Assembly: GCA_030604345.1 (NCBI GenBank)
Contig: JAUVWB010000001.1
Location: 1-21,892, forward strand
DNA: 21,892 nt
DNA from: Desulfofustis sp.
GTDB taxonomy: Bacteria > Desulfobacterota > Desulfobulbia > Desulfobulbales > Desulfocapsaceae
Reading direction: 5' to 3'
Shown here: piece by piece, positions 1-6,753 of the stretch
How the letters are laid out: each line of letters opens with the position of its first letter
How positions within the stretch are numbered: the stretch's first letter is position 1
Made by a program: the position numbers and the translations under genes
The notes under the pieces: model-generated
What the model saw: only the letters and a program-made list of their open reading frames with translations
Told to the model about the DNA's origin: nothing
Databases searched by the model: none

Positions 1-16
1 CGATTGGGGACCGGTC

Positions 17-469
17 ATGCAGCTCATCGAAGAATTGACTGAGGCCGGACGCCTTGACGAGTGCCAGCCAGGCCTCGCACGGATTCTCGGGTTCAAGGGT
101 AACTGGCGGCTACGCGAAGAAACCTTGAAGCGAGTCCCTTTGCTTCAGGACCCCAGTGAACACGTGATCCGTCAGGTCATCAAGATCGTGGGCGATAGCA
201 ATACTTATTTTGAAATGCGGATCCTGGCCTGCGCATCCCTTGAAGCACTGTTGGCCCGGAGGGTGCATCCCTTTTGCTCTCCCCTGCAAGCAATGCTGCG
301 CAGGACTTTGGCGACACAGTTAGCGGTGCCCCAGCCGGGGCCCTTTCAGGAAGCGCTGGTGACGGTCGAGGAGAAGGCCCGTCTGCGTCTGTTCGGAGCC
401 GATGATGATCGACGGCGAAACGTCGAATTTGGGCCTCTTGATTCTGTTGGCAATTGGAGCGCCACATAG
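17..469 (+). CDS. Hypothetical protein, possibly partial at 5' end
   Basis: I do not recognise this 150-residue protein. The first ~85 residues are leucine-rich and look helical, with paired stretches such as LREETLKRVPLL and MRILACASLEALL. That is loosely like HEAT-type helical repeats, but this is an impression and not a domain match. No signal peptide or membrane segment is seen. ATG 17 is preceded by GGGGA at 6-10 with a 6-base gap, so it is a reasonable start. The same frame is open to the left edge, however, so a longer gene beginning outside the window is possible. The C-terminal ~30 residues are charged and low in structure, so a frameshift near 390-410 cannot be excluded. The next gene on the same strand is gdhA, 173 bases later. 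No function is proposed. Confidence 0.5.
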   Translation: MQLIEELTEAGRLDECQPGLARILGFKGNWRLREETLKRVPLLQDPSEHVIRQVIKIVGDSNTYFEMRILACASLEALLARRVHPFCSPLQAMLRRTLATQLAVPQPGPFQEALVTVEEKARLRLFGADDDRRRNVEFGPLDSVGNWSAT

Positions 470-551
470 TATTGTTGCACCGGCGCTGGCAACCCCGGGG
501 GGGCGGAGAGCGAACCCTCTGAACGAAAGCGAAAAGATCGTCATGGCCTAG
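402..551 (+). CDS. Possible 49-codon ORF overlapping the end of the first gene
   Basis: This short frame starts at ATG 402 or 405, with GGAG at 395-398 upstream, and stops at TAG 549-551. It overlaps the 3' end of the preceding gene in another frame. The translation has a hydrophobic stretch (LGLLILLAIGAPHSIV) followed by APALA and a polar tail, a layout loosely like a small secreted or membrane peptide. The region before the hydrophobic stretch holds Asp and Glu and no Lys or Arg, which is unusual for a signal peptide. It could also be the true C-terminus of the first gene if there is a frameshift. Low confidence that it is translated. Confidence 0.2.
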   Translation: MMIDGETSNLGLLILLAIGAPHSIVAPALATPGGRRANPLNESEKIVMA

Positions 552-630
552 CAGGCATGAGGAGATTTCCCTGCTCAAGGGACTGTGGAAAAGCAACGAC
601 GCCCCATGTCGAGGCGGCTATGACCGTACA

Positions 631-636
631 AGGGAG
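631..636 (+). promoter_or_regulatory. Ribosome binding site deciding the gdhA start
   Basis: AGGGAG lies 6 bases before ATG 643 but directly abuts the in-frame ATG 637. Normal spacing therefore favours 643 as the start. Confidence 0.6.
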
Positions 637-642
637 ATGGCA

Positions 643-1968
643 ATGGACAGTTTGCAGTTTGTCATAGATCGAGATCCGCATGAACATGAGTTTCATCAGG
701 CGGTGCGTGAGGTTCTGGAGTCGGTTCGCCCGGTTCTGGAGAGAAATCCTCAGTATCGTCGGGAGGCGATCCTGGAGAGAATCGTCGAGCCGGAGCGCGT
801 GATCATGTTTCGGGTACCCTGGGTCGATGATGAAGGCCAGATCAGGGTCAACCGCGGCTTTCGGGTGCAGATGAACAGCGCCATCGGTCCATACAAAGGG
901 GGGTTGCGCTTCCATCCGTCGGTACGTCTGGGAATTCTCAAGTTTCTGGCCTTTGAACAGGTCTTCAAGAATGCCTTGACATCGTTGCCGATGGGCGGTG
1001 GTAAGGGGGGAGCGGACTTCGACCCCAAAGGAAAATCCGACCATGAGGTCATGCGTTTTTGTCAGAGTTTCATGATCGAGCTGGCCCGTCACATCGGTCC
1101 CGACACCGACGTTCCGGCCGGCGATATCGGGGTTGGTCCACGCGAGATCGGCTATCTGTACGGGATGTACAAGCGGCTGGCCAATGAATTCACCGGCGTG
1201 CTCACCGGCAAGAGTCTCAACTGGGGCGGCAGCTTGATCCGCCCGGAGGCAACCGGTTATGGAGCCGCCTATTTCCTCGCCGAGATGCTCGCCACCCGCA
1301 ACGAGAGCATTGCCGGAAAGACGGTGACCATTTCCGGCTACGGCAACGTTGGTACCTATGTCACTGAAAAAATAAATGAGCTTGGCGGCAAGGTCGTCAC
1401 CATTGCCGATGAGTTCGGTTACGTCCATGATCCTGGCGGTATTCAGGGCGAGAAGCTGAAATACCTGTCAACGCTGTGGACCATCTATCGCAAATCGGCA
1501 AAGGATTATGCCGATACCTTCAAATGTGAGTGGGTCCCCCATCGCCGCCCCTGGGAAGTACCCTGCGATATTGCCGTTCCCACCGCCATGGAGAATGAAC
1601 TGGACGGAGACCACGCCGCCCTGCTGGTAAAAAATGGCTGTAAGGCGGTTGTCGAAGTGGCGAATATGCCGTGCACCCCTGAAGCGGTGCGACTGTTCCA
1701 GGAGAACAATGTCCTCTTCGCACCCGGTAAAGCGGCCAACGCCGGGGGGGTCTCCGTGTCCGGCCTGGAGATGGCGCAAAACAGCATGCGGCTGAGCTGG
1801 TCAAAAGATGAAGTCGATCGCAGGCTGAAAGTGATCATGAAGAACATTCACGCCATGTGCAAAGAGACCGCTGAGCGCTATGGCGCCCGGGGGAACTACG
1901 TGGTCGGAGCGAATATCGCCGGTTTTGTCAAGGTCGTCGATTCGATGATCGATCAGGGAATTGTTTGA
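643..1968 (+). CDS. gdhA: NAD(P)-specific glutamate dehydrogenase
   Basis: This enzyme makes L-glutamate by reductive amination of 2-oxoglutarate with ammonia (and the reverse), linking nitrogen assimilation to the TCA cycle in the cytoplasm. At 441 residues from ATG 643 it has the usual length of the hexameric small-subunit family. The dimerisation/catalytic domain carries the signature LPMGGGKGGADFDPKG at about 115-130, with the expected catalytic Lys121, and VPAGDIGVG with catalytic Asp161. The second half is the Rossmann domain with GYGNVG. The 3' part includes FAPGKAANAGGVSVSGLEM, typical of the family. Whether it prefers NADPH or NADH cannot be read with certainty; resemblance to the E. 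coli GdhA type suggests NADPH. A PPC-domain gene follows 46 bases downstream and may be cotranscribed. A large antisense frame over this gene is a shadow. Confidence 0.97.
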   Translation: MDSLQFVIDRDPHEHEFHQAVREVLESVRPVLERNPQYRREAILERIVEPERVIMFRVPWVDDEGQIRVNRGFRVQMNSAIGPYKGGLRFHPSVRLGILKFLAFEQVFKNALTSLPMGGGKGGADFDPKGKSDHEVMRFCQSFMIELARHIGPDTDVPAGDIGVGPREIGYLYGMYKRLANEFTGVLTGKSLNWGGSLIRPEATGYGAAYFLAEMLATRNESIAGKTVTISGYGNVGTYVTEKINELGGKVVTIADEFGYVHDPGGIQGEKLKYLSTLWTIYRKSAKDYADTFKCEWVPHRRPWEVPCDIAVPTAMENELDGDHAALLVKNGCKAVVEVANMPCTPEAVRLFQENNVLFAPGKAANAGGVSVSGLEMAQNSMRLSWSKDEVDRRLKVIMKNIHAMCKETAERYGARGNYVVGANIAGFVKVVDSMIDQGIV

Positions 1969-1987
1969 GGGCTCACTGTAAGAGCCC
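1969..1987 (+). other. Stem-loop just after gdhA stop
   Basis: GGGCTC (1969-1974) and GAGCCC (1982-1987) form a perfect 6-bp stem with a 7-base loop directly behind the gdhA stop. No T-run follows, so it is more likely an mRNA 3' stabiliser or a weak attenuator between gdhA and the next gene than a full terminator. Confidence 0.35.
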
Positions 1988-2014
1988 GTCACGGATAAGA
2001 GACGCAGGAGAGCT

Positions 2015-2458
2015 ATGCGTTATTCCCAGGCCCGGCAGGGCAGAGTGTTTGTTATTCGCCTGGAGGACGGCGATATCGTCCATGAGGCCGTTGAACGGGT
2101 AGCAAAGGATGAGGGGGTCCGGGCCGCCGCCGTGATAGCCGTGGGCGGCGCCGATGACGGCAGTCGGCTGGTGGTGGGCCCGGAGTCGGATCGCGGCCTG
2201 CCGCTCAACCCGATGCAGCTGGTGCTGCGTCATGCCCACGAGGTGACCGGTACCGGTACGCTGTTTTGCGACGATCAGGCCGAGCCGATTCTGCACATGC
2301 ATCTGGCTTGCGGGCGTGGCGACCACAGTGTGACCGGCTGCATCCGCTCCGGCGTTCGGGTCTGGCGGGTCATGGAGGTGATCCTCTTTGAACTCTGTGA
2401 CTGCACGGCCCGCCGGGAACTCGAGGAGCCGCTTGGGTTGAAGCTGTTGCAGCCCTGA
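2015..2458 (+). CDS. PPC domain (DUF296) protein
   Basis: A 147-residue single-domain protein of the plant-and-prokaryote conserved (PPC/DUF296) family. In plants this domain accompanies AT-hook DNA-binding motifs. Bacterial stand-alone members form trimers and have been structurally characterised, but their biochemical role is largely unknown. Visible family marks are the N-terminal 'GRVFVIRLEDGDIVHEAVER', the VGGADDGS turn at about 43-50, and the His-rich segment with His94, His96 and His104 (HMHLA...GDH), which in relatives sits around a metal site. The C-terminal strand VMEVILFE is also typical. AGGAG lies 5 bases before ATG 2015. It follows gdhA on the same strand, so a shared transcript is likely. 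No AT-hook or extra DNA-binding motif is present. Confidence 0.85.
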   Translation: MRYSQARQGRVFVIRLEDGDIVHEAVERVAKDEGVRAAAVIAVGGADDGSRLVVGPESDRGLPLNPMQLVLRHAHEVTGTGTLFCDDQAEPILHMHLACGRGDHSVTGCIRSGVRVWRVMEVILFELCDCTARRELEEPLGLKLLQP

Positions 2459-2469
2459 AGGCCCGATCA

Positions 2470-4608
2470 TCAGTTGCCGAACAACCCCTTGAGCAGGTCC
2501 TTGGCTTTTTCCACCTCCTTGCTGAGTTTTTCTTTTTGCTCCGGGGTGATGGTGCCGCTCTTGAGGATCTCCCGCACCTCCTCTTCATCGACTAACCGCT
2601 CCCTGGCCAGGCCTGCAAGATCGGGGAGAAATTCGGGATCGGAGATGGTGCCGCCCACCAGTATCGGTACCGCCAGCCCGGTGTGTTGTTCGGCATCTCC
2701 CTGACCTTTGATGGTTGCCACCAGGCGTGGGGTGAGCTGGAGATCCAGCGATTCATCGACGAGATTGACCGTGCCGGAGGCCCTGGCCCGGATGAACGGC
2801 GACTTGAGGGTGGCCTCGGGTATGGTGGCGATGCCGTCTGCCACGACCAGGGGTACCTGGAGCTCGGCAAAATCGGTTCGGGGACGTTCGCCCTGTTGTT
2901 CCAGACTGAACCCGGAGGTGACGGTCCGGGCCAGATACGCCAGGTCAAGGCCGACCAGCGCCCCATCGTTGAACAGCAGATCGGCCGAGCCGTGCAGGGA
3001 TCTTTTCAGGGTCTCGGCGCGATCCCCGGTTGCCGTCAGGTTGACGGTGGCTGACAGGCTTCCTTCCAGAATGTCCTTATCGGCCGCATCGCGCAGCAAC
3101 GGTCCCACCTGTACCCCCGAGACAGCTGCATCGATGGCTGTCGCGGGAGTGTCGCCGCGTACATCCAGTGTGCCGGTGGCGGACATGGTTCCCTGGTAGA
3201 GCGTCAGATCCAGGGGGTTGATGTGAAACAAGCCCTGTTCCCCGCGCAGATCGACGGCAACGTTTTCCAACACCGCCCCATGAGCAACCAGTTTTCCCAG
3301 CGTGATCGAGGCCTTGACAACCAGGGAACGAAGAGCCGTGTAATCGGGTTGCTGGTCCGGAGAGGCGGTGGTCGCCGCGGCCGACCGACTCTTTTGTGTC
3401 GGCGCGGCAGAAGGCTCTGCTGCGGGCGCATCCTCTGCAGCCTGACCGGATGAAGGGGCGGCAGCCGTTGCCACTTCATCGTCGGCAGGAGCCGGCTGTG
3501 CTGCTGCTGTCGGTGCCGGCAGGTAACGATCCAGGTTGAGTTCATCGACCCTGGCCCCGATATCCAGGCGTGGTCCGGAAAAATCGACGGTGAGCCGTTC
3601 CAGGTCGATGGCGGTCTCATCGATCTGCAGGGAGGTCCGATGTGCCGTCAGCTGTCGGGCTGTCCCCTGGAGGGACGACTGCAGGGCAACCCGCTGTAAA
3701 ACCTCCGGGTCGCTGGTCGTCACCGCGAAAGATGGCTTGATGCGCGGCAGCAGCTGCTTGAGATTGAACGGCTCGACGGCTACTTCCGCAGCGTAGCCGG
3801 GTTGGCTTCGCAGATCGGTCAGTCGGCCCTGGATACTGGCCTCCACCGTCTCGAAGGAGGCGATCTTCAGGGCAAAGGGCAGGTCGCCGGCCAGCGGGAC
3901 CGGTCCCAGCGGGCCGACCGTGCCGGAAACGGCGAGCGGCTGTCCATCGACGCGGGCCTGAAGGTCCACCGGTACCGGCTGGTCAAGTGAGACATCGGTC
4001 AGAAACAGATTGATCCCGGTAAGCTCCCTGGTCTGGCCGCTGCTCTGATCCTCGACGATGACCCGGCCGTCGGTCAACGAGAACTCGTCCAGCTGGAGTG
4101 ATTTCAGGGCAAATCCGCCGGAGGGTCGGGATTGCTCTGGTGCGGCGATTGGTTGTTCATCCACCGCCGTTTCTCCAGCCTCCGGGCCGGGCTCGGCGGA
4201 GCCGACGGTTGCCGGGTCTTGCCAGTTCCAGGAGCCATCCTCGGCCTTGCGCAACCGGACATCGAGCCCGGCCAGGGCGACGGTGCTGATCTCGATGTTT
4301 TTGGTCAATAGCGGCAGGGTCTTCAAATGAGCATCGAAAGACGCCACTTGCACCAGAGCCGCTTCCCCTTGGGCTGCGGCTCGTTCCAGCCGCAGGTCGC
4401 TGAGACTGACTACGACCCAGGGAAACAGCGACAGAGAAATATCGCCGTCGAGATGAACTGACATTCCGGACCGCTGTGAAGCCAGCTTTTCGATGGTTCC
4501 CTTGAAGCGGTTGATGTCGAGAAAACGGGGAGCGATGAGCAGCGCCACGACCAGTAAGGCGATGACGACAACGCTGCCGACCAGACTCAGGACGAGGGGA
4601 CGTTTCAC
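2470..4608 (-). CDS. AsmA family envelope protein
   Basis: A 712-residue AsmA-like protein. Such proteins are anchored in the inner membrane by one N-terminal helix and extend into the periplasm; family members are implicated in envelope biogenesis and, for the larger relatives, phospholipid transport to the outer membrane. The N-terminus KRPLVLSLVGSVVVIALLVV is the membrane anchor, followed by the family block 'FLDINRFKGTIEKLASQ...SGMSVHLDGDISLSLFPWVVVSLSDLRLE'-type sequence. A low-complexity Ala/Pro/Glu linker lies near 375-425. The C-terminal AsmA domain (GSADLLFNDGALVGLDL) comes next, then a charged helical tail. Start: a longer frame reaches ATG 4662, but GTG 4608 has GGAGGA 7 bases upstream and puts the membrane helix at the very N-terminus. 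It converges on the PPC gene with an 11-base gap and is divergent from cydA. Its exact role is not readable. Confidence 0.88.
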   Translation of the reverse strand: MKRPLVLSLVGSVVVIALLVVALLIAPRFLDINRFKGTIEKLASQRSGMSVHLDGDISLSLFPWVVVSLSDLRLERAAAQGEAALVQVASFDAHLKTLPLLTKNIEISTVALAGLDVRLRKAEDGSWNWQDPATVGSAEPGPEAGETAVDEQPIAAPEQSRPSGGFALKSLQLDEFSLTDGRVIVEDQSSGQTRELTGINLFLTDVSLDQPVPVDLQARVDGQPLAVSGTVGPLGPVPLAGDLPFALKIASFETVEASIQGRLTDLRSQPGYAAEVAVEPFNLKQLLPRIKPSFAVTTSDPEVLQRVALQSSLQGTARQLTAHRTSLQIDETAIDLERLTVDFSGPRLDIGARVDELNLDRYLPAPTAAAQPAPADDEVATAAAPSSGQAAEDAPAAEPSAAPTQKSRSAAATTASPDQQPDYTALRSLVVKASITLGKLVAHGAVLENVAVDLRGEQGLFHINPLDLTLYQGTMSATGTLDVRGDTPATAIDAAVSGVQVGPLLRDAADKDILEGSLSATVNLTATGDRAETLKRSLHGSADLLFNDGALVGLDLAYLARTVTSGFSLEQQGERPRTDFAELQVPLVVADGIATIPEATLKSPFIRARASGTVNLVDESLDLQLTPRLVATIKGQGDAEQHTGLAVPILVGGTISDPEFLPDLAGLARERLVDEEEVREILKSGTITPEQKEKLSKEVEKAKDLLKGLFGN

Positions 4609-4615
4609 GGCAAGA

Positions 4616-4621
4616 TCCTCC
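4616..4621 (-). promoter_or_regulatory. Ribosome binding site deciding the AsmA GTG start
   Basis: Read on the minus strand, GGAGGA sits 7 bases before GTG 4608. This is the only strong site near the 5' end and argues against the upstream ATG at 4662. Confidence 0.65.
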
Positions 4622-4690
4622 GGTGTATGGCTATGGTTTGCGGGGGATTGATGGAACATCACCTTCCACCATGAGTCTTTTTCTGCGGCC

Positions 4691-4709
4691 GGTCAAGGAG
4701 TGATTGACC
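4691..4709. repeat. Inverted repeat, possible operator
   Basis: GGTCAA and TTGACC form a perfect 6-bp dyad with 7 bases between, about 85 bases upstream of the AsmA start. It could be a regulator site for either divergent gene. No factor can be named. Confidence 0.3.
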
Positions 4710-4798
4710 AAAAGGTGGGGAGTAGTACAGGGTGGACGCCATCCGCCAGCCGGATAGAGCAAAGGATGCAAGGGAACTTGTGCTAATGGGAATTATTA

Positions 4799-4827
4799 TT
4801 GACAAGCGGAGTGGTGATCGGTACACT
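4799..4827 (+). promoter_or_regulatory. Candidate sigma70 promoter toward cydABX
   Basis: A perfect -35 TTGACA (4799-4804) is followed after exactly 17 bases by TACACT (4822-4827), matching 4 of 6 bases of the -10 consensus. Transcription would start near 4834 and give a leader of roughly 385 bases before cydA. Judged by pattern only. Confidence 0.45.
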
Positions 4828-4858
4828 TCCCGGAATATGTCCAAGATCTCTGGCATTC

Positions 4859-4910
4859 CTGACAATCAAGGGGTAAACTGAAACCGTTTCAAAACACGTA
4901 GAATTGTCAG
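4859..4910. repeat. Two nested, nearly concentric inverted repeats
   Basis: The outer arms CTGACAAT (4859-4866) and ATTGTCAG (4903-4910) match perfectly over 8 bp. Inside them lies TGAAACCGTTTCA (4879-4891), a perfect 6-bp dyad with one central base. The outer centre is 4884.5 and the inner centre 4885. The inner element resembles LacI/GalR-family operators such as the E. coli Cra site TGAAACGTTTCA, with one extra central base. It lies about 25-75 bases downstream of the predicted transcription start toward cydA, a position suited to a roadblock operator or leader structure. Confidence 0.5.
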
Positions 4911-5220
4911 TGTGGCCATTGATGAAGAGGGATAGGCAGGTTGCCAAGAGGCCTTCCTGGATGTCCTTTGCGGTCGTCCAGAAGACCACGAACAGAGAAG
5001 GGAACCTTGAAAAAGTGCCGCTTCGCCAAGCGCGTCGTTGCGCAAACTATTTTTATCCTCGGCATATCATCTCGATGCCTGCGGTAAAATGATCTTGCGC
5101 GCCTTGAACGTGAACGGAATTTCGAATTTTTCAAGCTCCCCGGAAGATGAACTGCGGGGTGACCGTATCGTGCCAGGCGTGAGCGGGTCGCCCCCCACCC
5201 AAGACTAAGGAGGATACCTC

Positions 5221-6753
5221 ATGGGCGAAATTGATCTTTTGCTGGTCAATTGGTCCCGGGCACAGTTCGCCTTGACGGCAATGTACCTCTGGATTTTTGT
5301 CCCACTCACGTTGGGGCTGTCGTTTCTCTGTGCTTTTTTCGAAACCATCTATGTGCGGACCGGCAAACAGGAGTGGAAAAACCTGACCAAATTCTGGATG
5401 ACGCTGTTCGGCATCAATTTCGCCATCGGCGTGGCCACCGGTATCATCCTTGAATTTGAGTTCGGCACCAACTGGTCCAGATACTCCTGGATGGTCGGTG
5501 ACATCTTCGGAGCGCCGCTCGCCATCGAGGGTATCGTCGCCTTTTTCCTCGAGGCCACCTTTTTTGCCGTGATGTTCTTCGGCTGGAACCGGGTATCCAA
5601 GGGTTTTCACCTCTTTTCCACCTGGATGGTGGCCATCGGCTCGAACCTCTCCGCCCTGTGGCTACTCGTGGCCAACGGTTGGATGCAGTTTCCGGTGGGC
5701 ATGCATTTCAACCCGGAAGCGGCTCGTTTCGAGATGCTCAATTTCTGGGAAGTGCTGTTCTCGCCGGTGGCGGTGGCCAAGTTCACGCACACCACGAGCG
5801 CCGGGTTCGTCGTCAGTTCTCTTTTCGTCATCACCGTTTCTTCCTGGTACCTGTTGAAAGGACGGCACACCCTGATGGCCAAGCGTTCCATTCTGGTGGC
5901 CTCGGTTTTCGGACTGCTCTCCTTCTTCTATGTGGCGCTGACCGGCGACGAGTCGGCTTACACCAACGCCTCTACCCAGCCCATGAAACTGGCTGCCTAC
6001 GAAGGCCTGTATGATGGCGAGCGCAAGGCCGACATCGTCGCCATGGGGGTGTTGAACCCGCAGAAAAAGCCGGGAGACGATCGTGATCCGTTTCTTTTCG
6101 AGGTGAAGATTCCCTACTTGTTGTCGCTGCTGGCCAATCGCTCGATCGACTCGTTTGTCCCGGGCATCAACGACCTGCTCTACGGCAACGAGCAGGAGGG
6201 GATCATGGGTATTGACCGGATGATCGAGCGCGGCCGGACGGCCGTTGCCGATCTGGATGCCTTCAAAGTCGCCAAGCAGGCCGGCGACGATCAGGGGGCG
6301 GCGACGGCGCTGGCTCGTTTCGACGAGAACCGTGATTATCTCGGTTACGGGTATCTGCAGAATCCGGAGGAGGCGGTGCCGCCGGTACAGACTTCGTTTT
6401 ACGCCTTTCATATTATGGTCTTTCTGGCACTCTATTTCGGGTTTATCTGTGCCGCCTATCTCTATTTCACCATGAAGGACACCATCGAACAGAAACGCTG
6501 GCTGTTGCCGCTTGGCATCGCCTCGTTTTTCCTGGCGATGATTGCCGGCCAAGCCGGCTGGGTGGTGGCTGAAGTCGGTCGGCAACCCTGGGCGATCCAG
6601 GGCATGTTGCCGGTCACCACCGCCACCAGCAATCTGGGGGTGGGGAGCGTTACGGCGACCTTCTGGATGTTCGCCGTCATCTTTACCGTACTGTTGCTGG
6701 CAGAGGTTAAAATCATGGTCAGGCAGATCAAAAAAGGACCGGAGGGCGCGTAA
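5221..6753 (+). CDS. cydA: Cytochrome bd quinol oxidase subunit I, with an axial heme His replaced
   Basis: The large subunit of cytochrome bd oxidizes membrane quinol and reduces O2 to water; in anaerobes it usually serves oxygen protection. It is 510 residues with about nine membrane helices. Family residues, using E. coli equivalents, are present: Glu103 and Glu111 (E99, E107), His190 (H186, heme b558), Met399 (M393), Lys256 and Glu261 (Q-loop K252, E257), and Glu451 (E445) before GRQPW. The exception is Leu23, in ALTAMYLWIFVPLTLG, where relatives have His (E. coli H19), the axial ligand of one of the two high-spin hemes. The codon is CTC; CAC would restore His. The start ATG 5221 has AAGGAGGA 6 bases upstream. 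Its stop overlaps the cydB start by one base (TAATG). Either the oxidase is altered or there is a sequence error at 5288. Confidence 0.96.
   Translation: MGEIDLLLVNWSRAQFALTAMYLWIFVPLTLGLSFLCAFFETIYVRTGKQEWKNLTKFWMTLFGINFAIGVATGIILEFEFGTNWSRYSWMVGDIFGAPLAIEGIVAFFLEATFFAVMFFGWNRVSKGFHLFSTWMVAIGSNLSALWLLVANGWMQFPVGMHFNPEAARFEMLNFWEVLFSPVAVAKFTHTTSAGFVVSSLFVITVSSWYLLKGRHTLMAKRSILVASVFGLLSFFYVALTGDESAYTNASTQPMKLAAYEGLYDGERKADIVAMGVLNPQKKPGDDRDPFLFEVKIPYLLSLLANRSIDSFVPGINDLLYGNEQEGIMGIDRMIERGRTAVADLDAFKVAKQAGDDQGAATALARFDENRDYLGYGYLQNPEEAVPPVQTSFYAFHIMVFLALYFGFICAAYLYFTMKDTIEQKRWLLPLGIASFFLAMIAGQAGWVVAEVGRQPWAIQGMLPVTTATSNLGVGSVTATFWMFAVIFTVLLLAEVKIMVRQIKKGPEGA

Larger units (their letters stand above)
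4609..5220. other. Long non-coding region between asmA and cydA
   Basis: These 612 bases separate the divergent asmA and cydABX. Short frames exist on both strands, but none has a good ribosome site or recognisable protein, so I regard the region as non-coding. It contains an inverted repeat GGTCAA/TTGACC (4691-4696 and 4704-4709), a sigma70-like promoter pointing to cydA (4799-4827), nested dyads (4859-4910), and an AAGGAGGA ribosome site just before cydA ATG 5221. No riboswitch class or FNR/ArcA-type site was recognised. Confidence 0.6.

Noticed and set aside
470..500. GTTGC/GCAAC stem after the first gene as a terminator
   Set aside because: Short stem, wide loop and no T-run.
541..1428. 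295-residue open frame on the minus strand opposite gdhA
   Set aside because: It lies wholly antisense to a highly conserved gene, has no recognisable domain and is explained by GC-rich codon structure.
5083..5098. Possible sigma54 promoter (GG...GC) before cydA
   Set aside because: The GG and GC are 12 bases apart instead of 10, and the flanking consensus is poor.
4659..5134. Several 60-75 codon frames on both strands between asmA and cydA
   Set aside because: They overlap each other, lack good ribosome sites and resemble nothing known.
5111..5160. Possible leader hairpin CCCCG/CGGGG upstream of cydA
   Set aside because: Only 5 bp with a 12-base loop and no supporting T-run or partner structure.
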